NCBI RefSeq assembly: GCF_900078745.1
Contig: NZ_FKII01000056.1
Coordinates: forward strand, 1-64,000
Direction of reading: 5' to 3'
Length of the DNA stretch: 64,000 nt
From: Candidatus Ichthyocystis sparus
GTDB lineage: Bacteria > Pseudomonadota > Gammaproteobacteria > Burkholderiales > 2013Ark19i
Part shown: positions 53,619-63,114 of the stretch, in pieces
Layout: every line of letters begins with the position of its first letter
Numbering within the stretch: position 1 is the first letter of the stretch
The notes under the pieces: model-generated
Database searches by the model: none
Seen by the model: only the letters and a program-made list of their open reading frames with translations
Told to the model about the DNA's origin: nothing
Program-made: the position numbers and the translations under genes

Positions 53619-56600
53619 ATGTATCCTGTATCTTTAACCAGCGCTGATGCTTCTGGTGATCTCCCAGAGAGTGAAGATATTAGTGGTAATAAAGGGGAAG
53701 AGTTAGCTGTACAGAGTGATATTCCTGGGGGTAGCTTGCAGCAAGTTGAGTCTCCTACTACTGCTTTAGCTACTACTACTTCAACTACTGCTACTGTTGT
53801 GGGTAGGGGGGTGAGTACCAAGGATAGAGGTAAGGCTACTGCCAAAAAGCGTGGTACTGCTGCTGTTTCTTCTTCAGCTGCTGCTTCTATTGATCCAGTC
53901 GTTTTGAGCGCATTAGGTGTTACTCTATCTCCTGATAGTGTTCAAATAATTGCAAGTCTCTTTTCTAAAATTGCTGAATACGCTAGGCGTTTTTACGACA
54001 ATATGACAAGCAGACAACTACCATCTAGATTGAGTGACGAGCTTTCATTTACTGGGCGAGCTATTTGGTACGGTACTTATAGGGAAATGTGTAAAGATGT
54101 TTTTGTATCCATGTGCATTTGTGAGTATCATGCTAAGCACCGCTCTGATCTTATACATGCTCTTCCTACGATAAAGGTATTATCTGACTCTTCTGACCAT
54201 GATGCAGTGACATTAACTGGGGATAGTCTGTTAGCTTTTTTATCTAGACTAGATTGTGCTGTTCTTAACAAGGTGAAGTCTATTTTTAGCTCTTGCTGGG
54301 ATGAGGTTTCTGTTTCTCTGGAAGGGGAGGCATTGGATAGAGTTGTTTGTGAAGATTTTACAAGAGTTCTTGACATTGCCGGTATTCCTGAAGTAGCTTT
54401 ATCGATAATGGTAATAGGTTCCACTCTAACAAGAGAAATAAATAAAGGTACGATTAAACGTACAGAATCGGGAATTATTACTGCTCCTGATCTTATACTA
54501 TCATCTCAGCCTCATTCTGAATTGTCACTTCGTATGTGTTCTCAATCTGAATCACAATTAGGATCTACCTCTCCACCAGGAGAGGATTCTGGTTCCGAAT
54601 CGAATGTGTTGCCTTCTGTTGTAGATTCTAGTGATGGATCTTCTTCTGATTCGATTGTGTCAGAAAGACATACTGGTAGCTATGACGTTTCTGTTTCTGC
54701 TCATACTGATATAGATGATACTGTTCGTGCTCCTGTTTGGAAGCCACCTGTTGTTAGTGAAAGTGAGGAGGATACTCTACCTTCTTCTGCAGGGCTTTCC
54801 GAATTGAATATGTTACCTTCTGTTATTGTTTGTGATCCTGTTGTTGTTCGTGCTCCTGTTGTTGTTCGTGCTCCTGTTGTTGTTCGTGCTCCTGTTTGGA
54901 ATCCACCCGTTGAGTGTACTTTAAGTTCTTCTGTGGGACCTTCTGAATTGGATATGTTTCCTCCTGTTGGAGATACTAGTGCAGGATCTTCTTCTGACCT
55001 AATTTCAGAAGAAAGGGATAGCTATAGTGTTTCTGTCTCTACTTCTACTCATGCTGAGACAAATGTTGTTTGTGCTCCTGTTTGGGCGCCACCTGTTCTT
55101 AGTGAAGAGGATATTCCACGTTATGCTTCTATTCCTTCATATGTTCAATGTGTTGATTCTCTGGGTGTAAGGTTGCACCCCGGTAGTACTAAAGCAGTTT
55201 ATGATTTATTTTGTAACATTCGCATATCTTTCATGACATCTTTCTCGAGATCGATAACCAACTATATCTTGTCTACTCTAGGTAGCGAACTTTCAACGGT
55301 TGAGCGAGTTATTTGGTTTAGAACTTATAGGGAACTGCATCTATCTAGTTTTATGTCTAGGTGTCTTTGTATGTATCATTCCAGGTACCGCCCTGCTTTT
55401 ATACGTGCTCTTAGTGGTATTAGATTGTTATCAGGCTCCTCTGATCGCGGACTAGTGCCATTAAGAGGAGGTAGATTAGTAGATTTTTTATCGAGGCTAG
55501 ATTGTGTTGTTCGTGAGTTGGCAGAGTCCATATTTAGCTTGAAGTGGGATATGGAAACTTGTAAAGCTTATTATGATCGAGAATGCGGATCATTGAGTAA
55601 TGTTAGTTGTGGTGATGTTATTAGAGTACTAGAGGTTGCTGGTATTCCTGCAGTAGCATTTTTTCCAGTTTTCCAAAAATATATGACAAATAAAAATAGG
55701 GCATCAGTAAGTAGTAGGAAAATTACAAGTGAAGGCACAGCTTCAAGAGGTAGTACTGCAGGTCTTGCTAAAAACAAGTCATCAGTAAGTGGTAGTAAAA
55801 TTACAAGCGAAGGTACATCTTCAAGAGGTAGTACTACAGGTCTTATACATTCTTCATCTTTAAGTATGCAATTTCGACCTAAGTTATCATCTCAATCTGG
55901 ACATAAATCATTATCTAAGCGTCATCTTAGGTCTAAGAAGCAGTTAGGATCTTTGTTACTATTAGAGGAGGACTCTGCTCAATCTTCTTCCAGATTTATT
56001 AAATTGCTTTCTTATAGACATCAAACAGTTGGTTTGTCTGATGTTGCTACTGTTTCCACTCCTGATAAATCTTCTTTGAATATTGGTGAGGATGTTTTAG
56101 TCTCTACTGAGGATAGTTCTTGTGCTGAGTTTGGAGTTTTAATAGATGTGTCATCTTCTATGCCTTCATCTATACATTCTATTTCATCTCCATCTACTTC
56201 TGAGTCTTCATCTTCTACTTCTGAGCCTCATTACCAATCTGAGCCTCAATTAGGGTCTTTGTTGCTATCAGAGGAAATGGTAGTAGAGGAAGAGGTAGTA
56301 GAGGAAGTGGTAATAGAGGAAGAGGTAGTAGATGAAGTGGTAATAGAGGAAGAGGTAGTAGAGGAAGTGATAGTAGGGGAAGAGGTAGTAGAGGAAGAGG
56401 TAGTAGAGGAAGTGGTAATAGAGGAAGAGGTAGTAGGGGAAGAGGTAGAGGAAGTGATAGTAGGAGAAGTGGTAATAGAGGAAGAGGTAGTAGCGGAAAT
56501 GGTAGTAGAGGAAGTGGTAATAGAGGAAGTGGTAATAGAGGAAGAGGTAGTAGGGGAAGAGGTAGAGGAAGTGATAGTAGGAGAAGTGGTAATAGAGGAA

Positions 56601-57674
56601 GAGGCGGTAGAGGAAGTGATAGTAGGGGAAGAGGAGAATTCTGATCAATCTTCTTCTAGACTTGCTGAATCCTCTTATAGAGATCGATTTGCTAGTGTAC
56701 CTGTTACTGATACTGTTCCTACTTTTGTAGCATTACCTGAAGGTGCTGGGTCTTCTTTGTCTCCTATTACTGATCCTGTTGCTGTATTGACTGTTTCTAG
56801 CGAGTCTTCTTTGAGTATTGGTGATGATGTTTTAGTCTCAGCTGCGGAAGTTGCTGATTCTGATTTGGTAGTTTTAGAAGATGAATTACCTACATCTTCG
56901 CCTGCATCTTTGTTTTTACCTCAATCTGAGTTGGTAGTAGCCGATGATATTTCCCTTTCCTCTCTGCTACCATCAGCTGAAGATTTGGTCGCAGTTGGTG
57001 TTGCTTCTGAGTCTAGGGGGACAGGGGATGAATTATTTTTGCATCTCTCTTCACCTTCGATTGAGCCCTACTCTTCATCTTCATCTTCATGTTTATCTTC
57101 ATCTCCATCTGAATCAGGATTATATGCAGATATTTCCTATTCCTCCTCTCCAGACTCACCTGTGTTGACTAGAGAAGTTGGATTAACCTCGGAAGTTACT
57201 GTTTCTGAGTCGGGGGTTTTATTAGGTGAATCAATTCCTGCGTCCTCATCTGAGAAGCTGGTAGTAGATCCAGTCGTTGCCTCTTCTTCTGTTTCTACTG
57301 TCGCTACTGGAGAATCTTCCATGGCAGCTAGTGGTAGTTCTTCTAGTTATCCTTACGGACCTAAGAAGGCATTTATTATGAAATTAGCTAAGGAGCCTTT
57401 TGAGACACCTACGGGTGGTGATGTCATTGCTGGGCCCTCCTCGTCTGCACCTGTTGCCAACATTTCGCCAGTGGCTGCTGCTACCGATGATGTCAATGAG
57501 GAGGAGGATATTGGAGCGAGATTAGCAGCATTGCTGAATCGAGGTTTGCCACCTTCACCACCTACTGCTATTGAATCAGGTAGGTCTGCTAGAGGTGGTA
57601 GAGGTAGATTGTCTTCTTCACATCAGGGTAGTGCTCGGAGAGGAAGAGGTCGTAAAAGAAAAAGAAATGAGTAG
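53619..57674 (+). CDS. Family A paralog, alpha-beta, acidic repeat and long KRKR tail
   Basis: 1351 residues (MYPVSLTSADASGD, GSLQQVES, RGKATAKKRGT). Alpha is about 91-260 (IWYGTYREMCKDVF, CICEYHAKHRSDLIH). The linker carries TVRAPVWKPP, a triple VVRAPV ending in WNPP, and VVCAPVWAPP. Beta is about 506-684 (VQCVDSLGVRLHPGST, CLCMYHSRYRPAFIR). Residues about 885-1006 are an acidic Val/Glu repeat (VVEEVVIEEEVV). The tail is the complete long class: VLTREVGLTSEV, SYPYGPKKAFIMKL, GARLAALLNRGLPPSPP, an RG-rich stretch and the end RRGRGRKRKRNE. It is the best intact example of the long tail on an alpha-beta protein. No signal peptide or membrane helix. Nuclear targeting and type IV secretion are possibilities suggested only by the basic end. 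Function unknown. Confidence 0.9.
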   Translation: MYPVSLTSADASGDLPESEDISGNKGEELAVQSDIPGGSLQQVESPTTALATTTSTTATVVGRGVSTKDRGKATAKKRGTAAVSSSAAASIDPVVLSALGVTLSPDSVQIIASLFSKIAEYARRFYDNMTSRQLPSRLSDELSFTGRAIWYGTYREMCKDVFVSMCICEYHAKHRSDLIHALPTIKVLSDSSDHDAVTLTGDSLLAFLSRLDCAVLNKVKSIFSSCWDEVSVSLEGEALDRVVCEDFTRVLDIAGIPEVALSIMVIGSTLTREINKGTIKRTESGIITAPDLILSSQPHSELSLRMCSQSESQLGSTSPPGEDSGSESNVLPSVVDSSDGSSSDSIVSERHTGSYDVSVSAHTDIDDTVRAPVWKPPVVSESEEDTLPSSAGLSELNMLPSVIVCDPVVVRAPVVVRAPVVVRAPVWNPPVECTLSSSVGPSELDMFPPVGDTSAGSSSDLISEERDSYSVSVSTSTHAETNVVCAPVWAPPVLSEEDIPRYASIPSYVQCVDSLGVRLHPGSTKAVYDLFCNIRISFMTSFSRSITNYILSTLGSELSTVERVIWFRTYRELHLSSFMSRCLCMYHSRYRPAFIRALSGIRLLSGSSDRGLVPLRGGRLVDFLSRLDCVVRELAESIFSLKWDMETCKAYYDRECGSLSNVSCGDVIRVLEVAGIPAVAFFPVFQKYMTNKNRASVSSRKITSEGTASRGSTAGLAKNKSSVSGSKITSEGTSSRGSTTGLIHSSSLSMQFRPKLSSQSGHKSLSKRHLRSKKQLGSLLLLEEDSAQSSSRFIKLLSYRHQTVGLSDVATVSTPDKSSLNIGEDVLVSTEDSSCAEFGVLIDVSSSMPSSIHSISSPSTSESSSSTSEPHYQSEPQLGSLLLSEEMVVEEEVVEEVVIEEEVVDEVVIEEEVVEEVIVGEEVVEEEVVEEVVIEEEVVGEEVEEVIVGEVVIEEEVVAEMVVEEVVIEEVVIEEEVVGEEVEEVIVGEVVIEEEAVEEVIVGEEENSDQSSSRLAESSYRDRFASVPVTDTVPTFVALPEGAGSSLSPITDPVAVLTVSSESSLSIGDDVLVSAAEVADSDLVVLEDELPTSSPASLFLPQSELVVADDISLSSLLPSAEDLVAVGVASESRGTGDELFLHLSSPSIEPYSSSSSSCLSSSPSESGLYADISYSSSPDSPVLTREVGLTSEVTVSESGVLLGESIPASSSEKLVVDPVVASSSVSTVATGESSMAASGSSSSYPYGPKKAFIMKLAKEPFETPTGGDVIAGPSSSAPVANISPVAAATDDVNEEEDIGARLAALLNRGLPPSPPTAIESGRSARGGRGRLSSSHQGSARRGRGRKRKRNE
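54843..54896 (+). repeat. 18-bp coding repeat, three copies (VVRAPV)
   Basis: gttgttcgtgctcctgtt three times in a row, multiplying the VRAPV core of the linker motif. Confidence 0.9.
56271..56637 (+). repeat. Acidic-coding purine-rich repeat
   Basis: Imperfect gtagaggaagtggtaataga-type units of 12-24 bases, one base composition throughout (A, G and T, almost no C). The gene frame gives Val/Glu repeats. A second + strand frame is open from 56336 to 56641 and would give Arg/Gly/Ser/Asn repeats. Confidence 0.85.
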
Positions 57675-58184
57675 TTCGTGAGAATTGGTCTTAACTTCCT
57701 ACTATTGGTACTACATAATTTTGTAAACTTACTATTCAAGACCTGATCGGAATGGAACTTCACTAAGATGAGCTTTTTCTATGTTGCCAAATAAAATCTT
57801 AGTATCAAAGCGTTTAGCGTGTTTTTTGAATCGCTCCATTAGCTCTGTTCCAGTTATTACCTAGTAATCAGCTGGCCAATTTGTGGTGTTGTGGAAAACC
57901 CTAATCATTCCATTTTTTGTTACTTAACAAAATATTGGTAGTTTATCCCAATACCTTCTAGGGGAATCTAATATCTACTTTGGTTGATCGCGTGTCGACA
58001 ATTATTACTTTCTAAAAGTGATCTAGCCGTGCATGTTAGCAAGTTCCAGTTGCTATTTGCACTTTGCCCTGAGTATTTATTACAGTTATTGATACATCAT
58101 GTAATTCATCGCAAAAGTAGTTAGTTCATAGTTTCTGTGCTTAGCCCAGATGATTTTTTGGAGAAATGCTGGAGAAATGGGGAT
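57675..58184. repeat. Module T fragment and module R fragments
   Basis: Module T ends near 57735 (actacataattttgtaaac). Module R pieces: aatcttagtatcaaagcg (57801), ctctgttccagttattacc, then a jump to gttagcaagttccagttgc (58035) and agtttctgtgcttagcccag (58130). No gene. Confidence 0.5.
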
Positions 58185-58493
58185 GCTTGGATGTAAATGT
58201 CTGTTTTAAGTTATGCACGAAGTATTACATATTGATGAATATGTGATTTGGCGAGGGGTATTTTTGCCTTTATTACTGTACGGGGTAGCTGTTACTTTTG
58301 GTGATGCTAGTACCTGGTGGAGTGGTAGCGCAGGCTCTGCCTGCCTATTGGTAGTATTCGTGAGTTTTGTTTTGCAACTGTGTCTTGTGTCTACTGCTCT
58401 TATGTGGTGTGTGAGTTTAGTCTAAGATGTCAAAATTAATAAAGTAAGTTGAGAATAGTAAATCTAAACTATAAAAAAACGGCGGCATTTACT
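58185..58493 (+). promoter_or_regulatory. Module P leader of the 58494 gene
   Basis: gcttggatgtaaatgtctg, ctgtacggggtagctgttac, gtgtgagtttagtctaagat, ataaagtaagttgagaatag. The ribosome-binding site is weak (GGCGG at 58481-58485). Confidence 0.45.
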
Positions 58494-61400
58494 ATGTATC
58501 CTGTACCTACAACTAGCTCTGCTGCTTCTAATGATGTCCTAGAGGGTGAGGATAGTGGTCGTAGTAATGAAGAGGAAGAGGCTACTGCAAATATTGGTAT
58601 TGTTGAAGGTGGTTTGCAGCAAGTTGAGGCTCCTGTTACTGATTCAGCTGCTACTGCTTTAACTGCTGCTACTACTGTTGGTAAGGGGGGGGGCTCCAAA
58701 AGTAAAGGCAAGTCTTCTGCCAAAAAGCGCGATGTTGCTGCTGTTTCTTCTTCAGCTACTACTACTTCAACTACTACTACTGTTACTGGTAAGGGGGTGA
58801 GTACCAAGGATAGAGGTAAGGCTTCTGCTAAAAAGCGTGGTACTGCTACTGTTTCTTCTTCAGAGGCCACTCTTGATCCGGATGTTTTGGGTTCATTGGG
58901 TGTTACTCTATCTCCTGATAGTATTCAAATAGTTTCAAGTCTTTTTAATGAAATTGCTGGATTATCTAGATGTATCTATAACAAGATGCTAGACAGACAA
59001 CTCCCATTAATTGTGAGTGATGGACTTTCAGTGATTGGACGAGGTATTTGGTACAATACTTATAGTTCAATGTTCAGATATTTTTTTGTATCTAGGTGTC
59101 TTGGTGAGTACCATGCTGATCATCGTCCTGGATTTATACGAACTCTTCCTGACATTCAAATAATATCGGATTCTTCTGACCATAGTACAGTGTCATTAAC
59201 TGGAGATGTTTTGCTAGGTTTTTTGTCGAGGCTAGATTGTGCTATTCTTAGCGGGATTGAGTCTGTTTTTGACTCCTGTTTTGTTGAGGCTTCTGTTTCT
59301 CTGGAAGAGGAGTCCCTAAGTACCATTAGTTGTCAGGATTTTGTAGATGTCATGAGCGTTGCTGCTATTCCTGAAATAGCATTATCGGTAACTCTAGTAA
59401 GTTTTGCTGTGACAAAATCAAAAAAGCTCAGGATTCCTGTAGATAATGTTCTTGTTCCTGCTCCTACCAATGCTGGGAAAAGGACTGTTCGTGCTACTAT
59501 TTGGACACCTCCTGTTGTTGCTGGTCCTTCTTCTGGTCCAATTGCAGCGGGAGGACGCATGGGTAGTGATAATGCTACTGTTTCTACTCGTGCTAGAAGG
59601 ACAAGGGCTGATTTTAGTGTTCAGGAATCTCCTGTTTCTCCTATTTCTGTTGAGGATGATCTACCTTCTTCTACAGTTCCAATTCCTTTTTATGTTCAAT
59701 GTACTGATTCGTTGGGTTTTAAGCTACATCCCAGTAGCGCTCGACTAATTAATGATTTCTTTCGTGACGTCAATTTCGCTTTTGTAATGTCTTTCTTGAA
59801 ATCGATTCGCAATTATATCTTAACTGCCATGGGTAGTGGGCTTTCGATTATTGAGCGATCTGTTTGGCTCACAACCTATAGAGAACTGTATCTACATAAT
59901 TTTATCTCCAGGTGTTTGGGTATCTATCATTACAACCACCGTCCTGCCTTTATACGTAATCTTGCTAATGTTCGAGTGTTATCTGATTCCTCTGGCCTTG
60001 ATCTTCCATTAGTTGGAGGTGATTTAGTAAGTTTTTTATCTAGATTAGATAAAGCCGTTCAGGATCTAATTAGTTCTATATTTGACTCGCGGTGGTGCAT
60101 AGAAGTTGATAATGCTTGTTCTGGACTAGAAGATATATCATTGTATGATGTTAGTTGTGGAGATTTAATTTGTGTCCTTGATACCGCTGGTATTCCTGAA
60201 TCGGCGCTCTCAGTCTACCAAAGACGCAGAGAACGTGTAGCACGTAGAAATGCGAGTAGAGGGAGTGCAGTACATATAGGAGAAACTCCAGGAAGCAGTG
60301 GTGGAGTTACTAGTGAAGGTAAAGCTTCACGGACTGATATCGCTAGTACTGGTGCCGCTAGTGTTAGTGTGCAACTTAGTCCCAAATTATCATCTCGATC
60401 TGAACATGGATCATTATCTAGGTCTCGTCTTCAATCTGAGAAGCAATCAGGGCCTTTGTTGCTATTAGAGGAGGCTCCTGATCGGTCTTATCGTGTATTT
60501 GTTAGATCGCTTTTTTGTAGGTATCAATCTGCTAGTTTGTCTGCTACTGGTACTGTTTCTACTTCTGAAGTTAGTGGGGATGTCTTAGTCTCTACTGTTG
60601 ATGAAGGCGCTGCTTCTGACGAAGGTGCTGCTTATGATTTGAGAGAAGATGAATTACCTGCACCTTTATCTGAGTCAGTAGCGGCAGCTGATGCTTGCCT
60701 ATCTTTGCCACTCCCATCAGCTGGGGAGTTGTTTGCAGTTGGTGTTGCTTCTGAGTTGAGGGAATCAGGAGATGATTCACCTTTACCTATTTCTTCACCT
60801 TCTGTTGAGTCCCCACTTCCATCTTCCTATTTACCTTCATCTCCATCTGAAGCGGGGTTAGATGCTGACGTTTCCTCTTCCTCTACACCTGCGCTCTCAT
60901 TATCTTCATCTCCATCTGAAGCGGGGTTAGATGCTGATGTTTCCTCTTCCTCTTCAGGGTCGCCTGTATCGATTAGAGAAGTTGAATTAAACACGGAAGT
61001 TGTTGTTTCTGGGTCTGGAGTTTTAGTAAGTGAATCAACTCCTGCGCCCTCATCTGAGCAGATAATAGTGCCAATCGCTTCCCCTTCTTCTGTTTCTACT
61101 GCCCCTATTGGAGAATCTTCCACAGCAGCTACTAGTAGTTCTCATAGTTATTTTTGTGGACCTAAGAAATCAATGATTATGCAATTTAAGGGGCTTTTGG
61201 GGGTATCTACGAGTAGCGGTGTCTCTGCTGGACTTTCCTCCGCTGCACCTATGAGTAGTAATGCCGTTTCTGGACCTTCCGCTTCTGGACCTACGGATGT
61301 TGATAGTGTTCATCAGCTAGTGGCTGTTGCTACCGATACTGATACTGGGGATGTGGGAGTGAGATTGGCAGCATTGTTGAATCGAGGGCTTACACCTTCG

Positions 61401-61532
61401 CCGCCACCTGCAGGTGAATCAAGTGGATCTATGAGAGGTGGTAGAGGTAGGGCTGGTAGAGGTAGGTCGTCTTCCTCACATAGGGGTAGTTCTCAGGGAG
61501 GAAGTGGGCGTAAAAGAAAAAGGATGAGTTAA
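58494..61532 (+). CDS. Family A paralog, alpha-beta, long KRKR tail
   Basis: 1012 residues from ATG 58494 (MYPVPTTSSAASND, GGLQQVEA). TTG 58449 is in frame but lies upstream of the conserved start. G9 at 58685-58693 lies near residue 64-67, between a Thr-rich stretch and two Lys-rich repeats (KGKSSAKKRDVA, RGKASAKKRGTA). Alpha is about 129-299 (SLGVTLSPDS, IWYNTYSSMFRYFF, CLGEYHADHRPGFIR). The linker has TVRATIWTPPVV. Beta is about 398-574 (VQCTDSLGFKLHPSSA, VWLTTYRELYLHN, CLGIYHYNHRPAFIR), followed by basic YQRRRERVARRNASRG. The tail has a duplicated EAGLDADVSSSS block, SIREVELNTEV, SYFCGPKKSMIMQF, GVRLAALLNRGLTPSPP and ends RGRAGRGR...SGRKRKRMS. Function unknown. Confidence 0.9.
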   Translation: MYPVPTTSSAASNDVLEGEDSGRSNEEEEATANIGIVEGGLQQVEAPVTDSAATALTAATTVGKGGGSKSKGKSSAKKRDVAAVSSSATTTSTTTTVTGKGVSTKDRGKASAKKRGTATVSSSEATLDPDVLGSLGVTLSPDSIQIVSSLFNEIAGLSRCIYNKMLDRQLPLIVSDGLSVIGRGIWYNTYSSMFRYFFVSRCLGEYHADHRPGFIRTLPDIQIISDSSDHSTVSLTGDVLLGFLSRLDCAILSGIESVFDSCFVEASVSLEEESLSTISCQDFVDVMSVAAIPEIALSVTLVSFAVTKSKKLRIPVDNVLVPAPTNAGKRTVRATIWTPPVVAGPSSGPIAAGGRMGSDNATVSTRARRTRADFSVQESPVSPISVEDDLPSSTVPIPFYVQCTDSLGFKLHPSSARLINDFFRDVNFAFVMSFLKSIRNYILTAMGSGLSIIERSVWLTTYRELYLHNFISRCLGIYHYNHRPAFIRNLANVRVLSDSSGLDLPLVGGDLVSFLSRLDKAVQDLISSIFDSRWCIEVDNACSGLEDISLYDVSCGDLICVLDTAGIPESALSVYQRRRERVARRNASRGSAVHIGETPGSSGGVTSEGKASRTDIASTGAASVSVQLSPKLSSRSEHGSLSRSRLQSEKQSGPLLLLEEAPDRSYRVFVRSLFCRYQSASLSATGTVSTSEVSGDVLVSTVDEGAASDEGAAYDLREDELPAPLSESVAAADACLSLPLPSAGELFAVGVASELRESGDDSPLPISSPSVESPLPSSYLPSSPSEAGLDADVSSSSTPALSLSSSPSEAGLDADVSSSSSGSPVSIREVELNTEVVVSGSGVLVSESTPAPSSEQIIVPIASPSSVSTAPIGESSTAATSSSHSYFCGPKKSMIMQFKGLLGVSTSSGVSAGLSSAAPMSSNAVSGPSASGPTDVDSVHQLVAVATDTDTGDVGVRLAALLNRGLTPSPPPAGESSGSMRGGRGRAGRGRSSSSHRGSSQGGSGRKRKRMS
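58685..58693 (+). repeat. G9 homopolymer inside the coding region
   Basis: Nine G in the N-terminal linker of the 58494 gene, at a place equivalent to the G9 of the 8523 gene and G7 at 49437-49443. Confidence 0.9.
60838..60960 (+). repeat. 69-bp coding repeat, two copies
   Basis: tcatctccatctgaagcggg at 60838 and 60907, with gttagatgctga.gtttcctc in both. Confidence 0.85.
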
Positions 61533-61992
61533 TTGTGATAATCCGTCTTATTTTTACTATTGGTATTGCATGGTTTTGTGCATTTGCCGTTTGTGTGTGG
61601 CATTTTGTATGATAGATGACAATCATTGTTTCTCCTGTACGCTTATATAGAACGTGTTTTTTTGCTTATGTTAATTTGTATTTTTATGGGTAGTTTTTCT
61701 GTCTTTTATTGTTTTTTATGTGTTAGATTTTGCAATTTTTATAATCTCTAGTATCAGTGTAAGTGATTTTTATGTGTACAGGTGAAGAGGATTTTTTGTT
61801 TTTGTTATTACTGTAAAATTTGGATTAATATTCTGTACTTTCATAGATGATGTTTTATATTCAGTATAAGTTTTTTTGATGTTGCTCAATTAGGATATTT
61901 TATATGTACGATAATTATTCGCTCTTTTCTTGTTAGCAAGTTTTTATCACGATGGTAGTACATATATTATTATGGGTGTGCTAAAATTTGGC
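61533..61992. repeat. Module T and partial module U
   Basis: Module T about 61565-61690 (gcatggttttgtgcatttgcc, gtatgatagatgacaatcatt). Module U about 61700-61990 (ttgcaatttttataatctc, taaaatttggattaatattc, gctcttttcttgttagcaag). No gene. Confidence 0.5.
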
Positions 61993-62680
61993 TGTGAGTT
62001 CTATAATTAAGAGTTTGAGATTCTTGCATATTGAATAATATAATACCTTGATCAAAGTTCAATTGTTAGTTTGCAGCAAACTTAATCTTCATCTGTTTTG
62101 GTATAGATGGCACTGACGTTACTACCACTAAGCTAGTGTTACTGCCTCTGTATAGTATATATAAGATCAAGGATGGTGGTGAAAAAAATGGTAATGTCAT
62201 TGATGGATTAGGGCGCTATTGAATTTAGCTTCTATGTAGAAAGAGAATGATTTTCTTATGTTTAATTTGTGAGAGTGTTTTTTCAATCTTTGGTCCTCGT
62301 GTTGTTACTGAATATTTTTCCTTCTATGTATGTCACAATCTGTAAGAAAGTAGAGTTTATACTTTGCGCAATGAATTGTGCTTCCTGCCGCTTCATGAGA
62401 TGAGAATGTTCTTTTTAAGAGCGAAGAATGTTGTTTGGATAGAGTTAATAACGTAATTGTTTTTTCTTTTGACATTGTTTGTGGTGGAGGGGAGTGAAAA
62501 AGTTTGTCGCAGAAGAGATTGAGAAATTTTTGAGATTGTTTAACGTTAATGTAATGCTAAAAGTTAGCAACGGTTTATCATGTTTGTGGAATTTTTAGAT
62601 CCCCATTTCCTATACGGACAGCATTTCTTTGTTAGAAGCTCCAGATTACAGAGCAGATAAATTTCAAGATATCGTCATCA
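61993..62680 (+). pseudogene. Family B pseudogene
   Basis: Opens with gtgagttctataattaagag in the place of the B start, then aaagttcaattgttagtttgcagcaaac (the SIVNLQQ region, interrupted by TAA). Later parts match the central region in pieces: ttgcgcaatgaattgtgctt, gattgagaaatttttgagat, tgtttaacgttaatgtaatg and ggtttatcatgtttgtgg, which in the intact copy lie at 21880-22085. It is more decayed than the 12396 copy. Confidence 0.65.
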
Positions 62681-62811
62681 TCACTGTTACTGCGAGAAAT
62701 CATATCCATTTTGCGTTATTTTGTTTGGCGCTATGAGAGTTAGTAGATGATGATAAAGGTCGTGAGATTATAGTTTCTGTATTAACTTAGGTGATTTTAG
62801 GGTATAGATAT
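62681..62811. repeat. End of module R
   Basis: tttgtttggcgctatgagag and ataaaggtcgtgagattatag match 41895-41960. No gene. Confidence 0.45.
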
Positions 62812-63114
62812 TGACAATTGGATATAAATATTTTTTTAAATTAATTATACATAAGCTGTTGTATCTGATGAATAGTAATATGATGGGTAGTGTTTTTTGC
62901 CTTTGTTGTTGTACGTGTGAACTGCTACCCTTGACGAATGTGATATCGGAAGAGCGATGGGGCGTACTTATTTTGTCTATTGGTATTCGTTATGAGCACT
63001 TCATTTTGCGTCTGTTCCTACTCTTCTTATGTGGTATTAGTGTATGAGTTTATGCTAGGGTAAATTAATAAAGTAAATAAGAATAATAAGTCTAAACTAT
63101 TAGAAGGTTGTTTT
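62812..63114 (+). promoter_or_regulatory. Module P leader of the 63115 gene
   Basis: ttggatataaatatttttttaa, tgtacgtgtgaactgctacc, tgtatgagtttatgctaggg and taataaagtaaataagaata. AAGG at 63104-63107 precedes ATG 63115 by seven bases. Confidence 0.5.

Noticed and set aside
56268-56648. Minus-strand open frame giving Tyr/Leu/Phe repeats
   Set aside because: It mirrors the acidic GAGGAA-type repeat of the + strand gene. No ribosome-binding site, and the pattern follows directly from the repeat.
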